A stretch of DNA of 64,000 bases, taken from UM-FILTER-33-9 sp964530235. GTDB lineage: Bacteria > Patescibacteriota > Microgenomatia > UBA1406 > GWC2-37-13. The notes beneath the pieces are model-generated. The model was not told the origin of the DNA and did not search any database. It saw only the letters and a program-made list of their open reading frames with translations. Shown here piece by piece: positions 17,487-23,468 of this stretch. Positions within the stretch are counted from its first letter, which is position 1. Each line of letters begins with the position of its first letter. The position numbers were made by a program, and so were the translations under genes. The DNA is taken from assembly GCA_964530235.1 (NCBI GenBank), contig CAZGYB010000001.1, forward strand, positions 310,001 to 374,000, in the 5' to 3' direction.

Positions 17487-18884
17487 ATGATACGTACACG
17501 AATCGCTCCGTCTCCAACAGGAAAAGATGTTCATGTTGGCACGATTGCAACAGCATTGATGAATTTTGCATGGGCAAAAAAAAACAACGGGCAGTTTATC
17601 ATTCGCATTGAAGACACGGATCAGACACGACTGGTAAAAGGAGCGGAAGAAAAAATGCTTCATACATTGAAAGAGTTGGGTTTAACAGCAGACGAGTCTC
17701 CTCTTGTTGGAGGTCCATATGGGCCGTATCGTCAATCCGAACGGTTGCCTCTTTATCAGAAATATGCGCAAGAGCTTATCGCAAAAGGAAAAGCGTATTA
17801 CTGTGTCTGCACTCCTGAAAGACTCGACAAGATGCGAAAAGAACAGCAGGCAAAAAAACAAATTCCAAAATACGACAGACACTGTCTTCATATTCAAAAT
17901 GAGATACAAACAGAAATTAAAAATGGAAGGAAGTATGTAGTGCGATTGCTGATTCCTGAGGGAGAAATAATATTTAAAGACACTCTTCGCGGTGAAATTA
18001 AAGTTTCGGGATCCAATCTTGATGATCAGGTAATTCTAAAGTCAGATGGGTTTCCAACCTATCATTTGGGAGTGGTGGTGGACGATCACCTGATGAAAAT
18101 AACTCATGTATTTCGGGGAGAGGAATGGCTTCCGTCAACTCCAAAACACATAGTTTTGTACCAAGCATTTGGTTGGGAGCTTCCGGTATTCGGACATACT
18201 TCACTTCTCCGGAATTCTGATAAATCAAAGTTATCCAAACGGAAGAATCCGGTATGGGCTTCAGATTATCTTGAAAGAGGAATTTTTCCCGAAGCGCTTA
18301 TTAACTATCTTGCATTAATGGGGTGGAGTCACCCGCAGGAGAAAGAAATCTTTAATTTGGAGGAATATATTCGTGTTTTTGACATTAAGGATGTGCAGAC
18401 AACAGCACCGGTGTTTGACCCGGTGAAACTCGAGTGGATGAATGGAATGTACATAAGGAAAGCTCAAATGTCAAAGCTCAAATGTCAAATTGTCGATTAC
18501 TTCAAGGAACATGACGTAGTACTTGATGAAACATTGGTCGAAAGAACAATTCCGTTGATTCAGGAGCGGATAAAAAAATTATCCGACTATTTACCGCTTT
18601 GTGAATTTTTCTTCAAGCCGTTGTCCACCTTCGAGGTGGACATAAGTGTGCATAAAGATTTATTAAAAAAGGTTGGAGAAGATCTTCAATCAGTAAAAGA
18701 CTGGACGATTGAAAATATCGGCAATCAACTTGTTCAGACAGCAAAAAATTCAGAACTGAAAAACAGTGAGTTTTTTATGATCCTTCGGGTTGCCATAACC
18801 GGCAAAAAAATCTCCCCTCCTTTGAATGAATCTATGGAGATATTGGGGAAAGAGGAGTGTATAAAACGCCTTCACCGAAGATAA
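17487..18884 (+). CDS. gltX: Glutamyl-tRNA synthetase
   Basis: 465 residues, normal length. The Rossmann core starts with APSPTGKDVHVGT, where HVGT replaces the class I HIGH signature; the second signature is DKSKLSKRK near 246. GEEWLPSTPKH and the helical anticodon-binding C-terminal half are also recognisable. It charges tRNA-Glu and, since no GlnRS is seen, may also mischarge the tRNA-Gln found at 43008 for transamidation; that is inference. A perfect 19-base hairpin repeat (18623-18641) lies in frame in the anticodon-binding region. Confidence 0.93.
   Translation: MIRTRIAPSPTGKDVHVGTIATALMNFAWAKKNNGQFIIRIEDTDQTRLVKGAEEKMLHTLKELGLTADESPLVGGPYGPYRQSERLPLYQKYAQELIAKGKAYYCVCTPERLDKMRKEQQAKKQIPKYDRHCLHIQNEIQTEIKNGRKYVVRLLIPEGEIIFKDTLRGEIKVSGSNLDDQVILKSDGFPTYHLGVVVDDHLMKITHVFRGEEWLPSTPKHIVLYQAFGWELPVFGHTSLLRNSDKSKLSKRKNPVWASDYLERGIFPEALINYLALMGWSHPQEKEIFNLEEYIRVFDIKDVQTTAPVFDPVKLEWMNGMYIRKAQMSKLKCQIVDYFKEHDVVLDETLVERTIPLIQERIKKLSDYLPLCEFFFKPLSTFEVDISVHKDLLKKVGEDLQSVKDWTIENIGNQLVQTAKNSELKNSEFFMILRVAITGKKISPPLNESMEILGKEECIKRLHRR
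18623..18641. repeat. In-frame CCACCTTCGAGGTGG palindrome inside gltX
   Basis: GTCCACCT and its exact complement AGGTGGAC flank a TCG loop. The same CACCT...AGGTG motif builds the intergenic palindrome at 39721-39752, so this may be a short repeat family that has settled inside a coding region without breaking the frame. Confidence 0.5.
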
Positions 18885-18913
18885 ATATCCTTGAATATAC
18901 TACTATAAGATAG

Positions 18914-18919
18914 TATAAT
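18914..18919 (+). promoter_or_regulatory. TATAAT box 6 bases before the orphan at 18926
   Basis: Perfect -10 hexamer, 6 bases before ATG 18926, within an AT-rich stretch of repeated ACTATA/TATAGT units. Confidence 0.5.
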
Positions 18920-18925
18920 AATAGA

Positions 18926-19771
18926 ATGTTGAAAGGAGAACCTTTAGCCCCGCCTAAATTCAATCCCCATATAAGAGAATGGTCCAGATTAGAAAGTAAT
19001 GGACAGAGTTTGTTGGTGTTGGGATTAATAGGTTTAAAAGGACTAGAACATCAACTTGATTTAGGTCCAAAAGATTACATTTCATTTTACACCCATGCAG
19101 TTAGAGGCTTAAGGGAGGCTATTCTTGGCCGGGAGTATCCATTAACACAAGATTTGGTTACTCGAAAGGGGGCTAAATCAAAAGCATTGTCCCTTCTTCA
19201 TAGATGTTTTTCCCAAGGAATACTGGGAAATGAAGAAATTATTTTACCATCATTACCTGCACAGGTGTTAGTAGATCTAGGAATAATTAAAAATCCTGCA
19301 GTGATTAAAGAGATAGAACTAAGAGAACAGTCTCGAACAGGAAACAAAGATAGAGGGCAAAGAGCAGATAACCGATTAAGAGTAATACACAATCCTGATA
19401 AAGCTACTTATGAATTGGATGGGAAAAAATTAGTAGACTGTGTTTATATCTCAGAAACATTTACTCGTTCACTTCCGCCAAATGAGCAGGGCTACATAAT
19501 TGAAGCAAACCAATCAGCAATATATGTATTAGGAAAAGATTCAAAAAATAAAGTTGTTATGTACCAAATAGCAAATGAACTATATGACCCACACATTCAT
19601 ATGCAGGTAACATCTGGAGGTTACTCAGGATGGGAAAGAGTTTCAGTGAATCCAGGTCATTTAAGATCCTTTAAACAAAAAGCTGAAAAGTATCCAATAC
19701 CAGCATCAAATGAAGATATTGCGGTACTTTTAACTCATTTAGATTTTGTATTAAGTAGAAGAGACATATAG
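18926..19771 (+). CDS. Hypothetical soluble protein
   Basis: 281 residues with no signal peptide or membrane helix. I do not recognise a family. The N-terminal half (about 1-130) looks helical; the middle (about 130-165) is highly charged (RTGNKDRGQRADNRLR) and could be a linker or nucleic-acid-binding stretch; the C-terminal part (about 165-280) alternates strands and contains two histidines in YDPHIHMQV. It has its own leaderless-type promoter and converges with era, so it appears to be a single-gene unit. Nothing indicates decay. Confidence 0.5.
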   Translation: MLKGEPLAPPKFNPHIREWSRLESNGQSLLVLGLIGLKGLEHQLDLGPKDYISFYTHAVRGLREAILGREYPLTQDLVTRKGAKSKALSLLHRCFSQGILGNEEIILPSLPAQVLVDLGIIKNPAVIKEIELREQSRTGNKDRGQRADNRLRVIHNPDKATYELDGKKLVDCVYISETFTRSLPPNEQGYIIEANQSAIYVLGKDSKNKVVMYQIANELYDPHIHMQVTSGGYSGWERVSVNPGHLRSFKQKAEKYPIPASNEDIAVLLTHLDFVLSRRDI

Positions 19772-19782
19772 TTTAAGTATTC

Positions 19783-20694
19783 TTAATAATACACTTCCTG
19801 CCAGTGGGGGTCGACATGCACGGTAAGATCGAGGTACACATCCTTTCCGGTCGCAAGTGCGATTTCCTTACGGGCATAGCTCCCGATTTCCTTGATTTTC
19901 CGTGCTTCTTTGCCGATGAGCATCCGTTTATACCGGTCATGAATGGTAAGGACACGGGCCTTTATGTAGAGTAGACCTGAGTTGCGGTTTTTTATTTCGT
20001 CAACAATAACTGTCGTGGTATACGGGATTTCCTCTCCCATCATAAGAAATATTTTTTCGCGGATTAATTCAGCGACAAATGTGTTACTTCCGATATTGAC
20101 AATCGGATACACACGGTCTTCATCGGCTTCGGACAACAGCGGTTTTTGTTCGGGTGACTTTTCGGGAAGAAGTTCAAAAATCCGTTTAATGAGTGGTTTG
20201 AGGTGGAGATGTTTGAGCGAAGAAATATGGAAATGTTCCGGAAACTCTTCTTCCATAAACGCATACTGCGGAAGGTATGATTTGCCCAGATCATCGATTT
20301 TATTGACGACAAGAAGTACCGGTTTTTTGATTTTGCGTACAATACCGAGTGCGTGTGCTTCTTCAAAGTCCCGTTTGCGGGTGTGGTCGACCATGTATAT
20401 AACAACATCGACTGCGTCGTTAATCGCGTCAAGCGTCTGTTGATTAATACGCTTTGAGAGCAGGTCTTTTGTTTTTCCGAATAGCCCCGGGGTGTCAACA
20501 AACAATATAGTACCGCGTGGTTCACGGTATACTGCTTTTATGGGAAAACGGGTGGTTTGCGGTTTTGGCGAGGTAATCGCAACTTTTTGGCCGATTACCG
20601 CATTGACAAATGTTGATTTACCGACATTTGGTCTGCCGATGAGTAATACTTTTCCCTCTTTTGCCTTTGGCGCTTGCACAGGATTTTCTGTCAT
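19783..20694 (-). CDS. era: GTPase Era
   Basis: About 303 residues. G1 GRPNVGKST, G2 region PQTTR, G3 DTPGLFG and G4 NKID are in place, followed by the KH RNA-binding domain with the GKEARKIKEIGSYAR motif and a closing hydrophobic strand. Era binds the 3' end of 16S rRNA during 30S maturation. The start is placed at ATG 20694, preceded at 5 bases by a TACAAT box (20705-20700); an upstream in-frame TTG at 20709 would overlap that box. Confidence 0.93.
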   Translation of the reverse strand: MTENPVQAPKAKEGKVLLIGRPNVGKSTFVNAVIGQKVAITSPKPQTTRFPIKAVYREPRGTILFVDTPGLFGKTKDLLSKRINQQTLDAINDAVDVVIYMVDHTRKRDFEEAHALGIVRKIKKPVLLVVNKIDDLGKSYLPQYAFMEEEFPEHFHISSLKHLHLKPLIKRIFELLPEKSPEQKPLLSEADEDRVYPIVNIGSNTFVAELIREKIFLMMGEEIPYTTTVIVDEIKNRNSGLLYIKARVLTIHDRYKRMLIGKEARKIKEIGSYARKEIALATGKDVYLDLTVHVDPHWQEVYY

Positions 20695-20794
20695 ATTCAA
20701 TTGTATCAAATTGTATTATATTATGGCTCTAAAATTTACATTGTTTCAGAATTCTGTTTGATTTTATTGGGTGTATATAGGAAAATATACGTAT

Positions 20795-21193
20795 ATGAAT
20801 AAAATTACCGTAAGCCTTATTTTATTAGCTCTTATTGGGCTCATTTTTGGAGGGTATGTTTTTATCTCTCAAAGAAGTAGATCGCTTGAAAAACTGCCGA
20901 TGGAAAAAGGAACAACACAGGAATATATTCCTGAAAAAGGCGCACTCTCTCTTACAATAACAAGCCCGGAGAATAATGCAACAGTTACTGCTAGTTCAGT
21001 TGCAGTAAGCGGGAAAACTGCTCCGTTAGCCGATGTAATTGTGAACGACTCTGAACTGAAAGCTGACGGAAATGGAGTATTTACCCAAACCGTCATGCTT
21101 GATGAAGGCGAAAACCGTATTTTTGTCACTGCATATATTGATGGGGAAGTTTCCGAAACAGAGCTGGTTGTTGTGCGGGAAGTCACCGAGTGA
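20795..21193 (+). CDS. Membrane-anchored Ig-like/glucodextranase B-like protein
   Basis: 132 residues from ATG 20795. An N-terminal helix (about 4-23) anchors a single beta-sandwich (about 50-130): LTITSPENNATVTASSVAV, then GKTAPLADVIVND, and a late LDEGENRIFV-like pair. This pattern is typical of glucodextranase domain B and bacterial Ig-like repeats in extracellular proteins. It is followed after 31 bases by another envelope protein. A cell-surface structural role is likely; there is no catalytic site. Confidence 0.6.
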   Translation: MNKITVSLILLALIGLIFGGYVFISQRSRSLEKLPMEKGTTQEYIPEKGALSLTITSPENNATVTASSVAVSGKTAPLADVIVNDSELKADGNGVFTQTVMLDEGENRIFVTAYIDGEVSETELVVVREVTE

Positions 21194-21224
21194 CATTATT
21201 AATTGAAATAATTGATTATTACGT

Positions 21225-21968
21225 ATGAAAAATAAATTTGTTCAGGTGCTTCTTGGAGGAATTATTTTGTTGGGATTATGGAACAAACCGGTCGATGCGG
21301 AAACGGTTCGACAAACAATTCGAGAAAATATCAGGCAGGAAAAGCAGGAGATTCGGACTCAATTTCTCGATGAAAAAATGAAAATGAGAAATGCAACAGG
21401 TGAGTCAAAACGGGAAATGATGAACCAGCTAAAAGATACCGTCAAAAAAAATATCCCCAAGCGGATCCGCGGGACACTCACCGCAATGAACGGTTCAGTT
21501 CTCACCATTTCTGAGAGCAACGGGACAATTTTTACTGTCAATGTCTTGTCAACCACGCAGCTACGGAGACGATTCGGAGCTCAGGCAACGCTTTCAGAGT
21601 TTTCTGTCCAAGATGAACTCGCGGTTATTGGTAATCGGCATAAAGTTTCAGATACCGAATACTCTGAAACAGAGATTGATGCCCGATATATCCGCAATAT
21701 GTCGATCCAACGGAGAAATGCAGTATTCAATGGAACAATATCCACAAAGGGAAGTGATATGTTTTCGATCCAGACACAAAGCAGAGGTGTGCAGACCGTG
21801 CATGTCACGGGCACGACAGTATTTACACAAAAAGACACCCAAATTTCGTTCAACGATTTGCAAGTCGGTGACAGAGTGATCGTCAAAGGAGAGTTGTGGG
21901 ATCGGGCAATAAATCAGATCAATGCACAGAAAGTGATGAAATTAGTTCGTCCCACAGCGACTCAGTAA
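21225..21968 (+). CDS. Secreted DUF5666-like protein
   Basis: 247 residues. A signal peptide (about 1-26, ending VDAE) is followed by a basic coiled helix (about 28-85) and two beta domains (about 85-155 and 165-240), each with the T-(L/I)-x-x-x-x-G-x-x-(L/F)-x-(I/V) pattern and closing R-(V/I)-x-V-x-G strand that characterise DUF5666 repeats. The family is extracytoplasmic and uncharacterised. It likely forms a small envelope-protein operon with the gene at 20795 and converges with the holin-like gene. Confidence 0.6.
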   Translation: MKNKFVQVLLGGIILLGLWNKPVDAETVRQTIRENIRQEKQEIRTQFLDEKMKMRNATGESKREMMNQLKDTVKKNIPKRIRGTLTAMNGSVLTISESNGTIFTVNVLSTTQLRRRFGAQATLSEFSVQDELAVIGNRHKVSDTEYSETEIDARYIRNMSIQRRNAVFNGTISTKGSDMFSIQTQSRGVQTVHVTGTTVFTQKDTQISFNDLQVGDRVIVKGELWDRAINQINAQKVMKLVRPTATQ

Positions 21969-22307
21969 TTAATCGTGTACGAAGAAGGATAGAATTGTTG
22001 AGACGATTGATAGTGCGACTGAACCAAGCACTGCATAAAATAGGTTATCTATCGTAAATCCCTGCACCCAAAGGGAGGTAATCCATAACATAAGGCCGTT
22101 AATAACAAGGGTAAACAGACCGAGAGTCAAAAAGTTTATCGGAAGTGTGATAAGAAGCATAATTGGTTTTATTACTGCATTCACGAGTCCAAGAATAAAT
22201 GCGGATATCACAGCAGATTGAAGCGATTCAACATGTATTCCTTTTATAATGTTCGCGGTAATAATTAATGCTACTGCGTTTATAAGAACTTTTATTAAGT
22301 ATTTCAT
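21969..22307 (-). CDS. Small four-helix membrane protein (phage holin 4 superfamily-like)
   Basis: About 112 residues from ATG 22307 (MKYLIKVLINAVAL). Four closely packed membrane helices with NAVIKPIMLLITLPINFLTL in the middle are the hallmark of the widespread phage holin 4_2/YvlD family of bacterial membrane proteins. Despite the name these are usually chromosomal and not lytic. It sits 7 bases after the glutaredoxin-like gene, so the two are probably co-transcribed. Function unknown. Confidence 0.75.
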   Translation of the reverse strand: MKYLIKVLINAVALIITANIIKGIHVESLQSAVISAFILGLVNAVIKPIMLLITLPINFLTLGLFTLVINGLMLWITSLWVQGFTIDNLFYAVLGSVALSIVSTILSFFVHD

Positions 22308-22314
22308 AGTATCG

Positions 22315-22575
22315 TTAGATAATATGTAACCGTTTGCATACAGAAATAAGTTCCTGTTCGGTTGGTTCAACTAAAAAAGTATTGTCGGGAAACACAACAA
22401 CTGGTAAAGACTTTGAGCCGGCTAATTTCTCTGCCTCATCAGCCTTTTCAGGTTCTTCTTCAAGATCAATGTATTCATACAAAATATGATGTTTCTGAAA
22501 AAAACTCTGAACAGTTTTAGAATGAGGAGACCATGCAGCACCGTACAGCGTTAGTAGAATTTTATCTTGCTCCAT
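22315..22575 (-). CDS. Glutaredoxin-fold protein without active-site cysteines
   Basis: 86 residues with the glutaredoxin layout: a first strand LLTLYG, the loop where a CxxC should be, helix, the YEYIDLEE strand, cis-proline segment SLPVVVFPD, then FLVEPTEQEL. In mycoredoxin-like proteins the first turn reads WCPYC; here it is WSPHS, so both redox cysteines are serine. The only Cys is near the C-terminus. It cannot work as a dithiol oxidoreductase in the normal way; a binding or regulatory role is possible. A TATAAT box (22586-22581) precedes ATG 22575 by 5 bases. Confidence 0.7.
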   Translation of the reverse strand: MEQDKILLTLYGAAWSPHSKTVQSFFQKHHILYEYIDLEEEPEKADEAEKLAGSKSLPVVVFPDNTFLVEPTEQELISVCKRLHII

Positions 22576-22592
22576 GCTTTATTATACCAATA

Positions 22593-22730
22593 AAAAAACA
22601 CTATCCGTTTTATTATCCTTTTGTTATTGCGTCAAACGCAATACAACTGGAATCCTTGATTTTATTGGAAATGGTTCCTTAAAATCGTGGGCAAATCGTG
22701 TGTGCGATCTGAGTTCAGATAGTGTTTTTT
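22593..22730. other. 138-base element closed by a perfect 13-base inverted repeat
   Basis: AAAAAACACTATC (22593-22605) and GATAGTGTTTTTT (22718-22730) are exact complements. Inside are smaller hairpins: ATTGCGT/ACGCAAT around a 3-base loop, a GGAA...TTCC pair and ATCG...CGAT. The element fills the space between the RRM gene's stop and the glutaredoxin-like gene's promoter. Either strand ends in a U-rich arm, so it may be a two-way terminator, but the structured interior is larger than a terminator needs and may be a small RNA. Confidence 0.45.
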
Positions 22731-22732
22731 GT

Positions 22733-23047
22733 TTAGTAGTCGCGTCTGAAATCTCTTCGTCCACCGTGATCTCCGCCACCGTTTCTTGGTCGTTCTTCCC
22801 GAGGTCTGGCGACGTTGACCACCATCTTTCTTCCCTCTATTTCTTTTTCTGCCATTTCTGCAACTGCCCGTTCTGCATCTGCTTCATTGGCAAAGGTAAC
22901 AAAACCAAATCCTTTTGATCTTCCTGAGAAACGGTCTGTTATGACGATTGCCTCGACAATTTCTCCAAACTGAGAAAAAAGCTCTTTCAGCGAATCATTC
23001 GTGACTGACCACGGAAGATTTCCAACAAATAGTTTCTTTTTGTCCAT
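22733..23047 (-). CDS. RRM-domain RNA-binding protein
   Basis: 104 residues. One RNA recognition motif covers about 1-80: RNP-2 KLFVGNLPW at the start and RNP-1 KGFGFVTF near 45, with the aromatic residues that stack on RNA. The tail (about 82-104) is rich in Arg and Gly (GGGDHGGRRDFRRDY), as in the cyanobacterial Rbp and other bacterial glycine-rich RRM proteins. Such proteins are often cold- or stress-induced. It has an AGGAGG ribosome site (23063-23058) and a leader of about 160 bases from a strong promoter. Confidence 0.92.
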   Translation of the reverse strand: MDKKKLFVGNLPWSVTNDSLKELFSQFGEIVEAIVITDRFSGRSKGFGFVTFANEADAERAVAEMAEKEIEGRKMVVNVARPREERPRNGGGDHGGRRDFRRDY

Positions 23048-23212
23048 TACGTACTCACCTCCTTTCTGTCTGTATAGTTCTTCATAAAACAGTATTCATG
23101 AACAATGACTTAGATGCGTAATAAATACGAGAATAGGTAGAGATATTGGGATGGGTTACAAAGCAGTTTCAATGGAACCGTAACAATACTCATGATTATC
23201 TAACAAAACACT

Positions 23213-23241
23213 AGTATATCATGTACCTAACTAAAAGTCAA
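23213..23241 (-). promoter_or_regulatory. Promoter with long leader for the RRM gene
   Basis: TTGACT (23241-23236) and TATACT (23218-23213) with a 17-base spacer on the minus strand. Initiation near 23206 would give a leader of about 160 bases, in contrast with the leaderless pattern elsewhere, and suggests post-transcriptional control as in cold-shock mRNAs. Confidence 0.6.
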
Positions 23242-23253
23242 AAAGAACTTCTG

Positions 23254-23373
23254 TTATCTTCTTTTTCTTTTGGCTGTTTTCTTTTTAGCAACAACTTTTC
23301 TTTTTACGGTTTTTTTCTTTACCGTTTTTCTGACCGCAGTTTTTTTTCTTACCACCTTTTTTTTCTTTGCCAT
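23254..23373 (-). CDS. 39-residue Lys/Arg-rich basic protein
   Basis: ATG 23373 opens a 39-codon frame ending in TAA at 23254. About 60 percent of the residues are Lys or Arg, spaced by Val, Thr and Ala (MAKKKKVVRKKTAV at the start, AKRKRR at the end). There is no Asp, Glu or aromatic residue. The composition is that of histone-H1-like tails or very small nucleoid- or RNA-binding proteins. The start has no clear ribosome site. It lies just upstream of the RRM gene's promoter. Biased composition could in principle arise by chance in A-rich DNA, but the regular KKK/RK-V/T pattern and clean start and stop argue for a gene. Confidence 0.6.
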   Translation of the reverse strand: MAKKKKVVRKKTAVRKTVKKKTVKRKVVAKKKTAKRKRR

Positions 23374-23468
23374 AATTGAATAAAATGATAATACTTAAAA
23401 GTAACAGGAATAATAAACTCTGTCAAATGGAATTATATATGTATTAGTTTTTGGTATACTAGAGTAAT

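Noticed and set aside
21969..22307. Phage holin suggesting a prophage
   Set aside because: The family is widespread on chromosomes and no other phage gene, integrase or attachment site is seen nearby.
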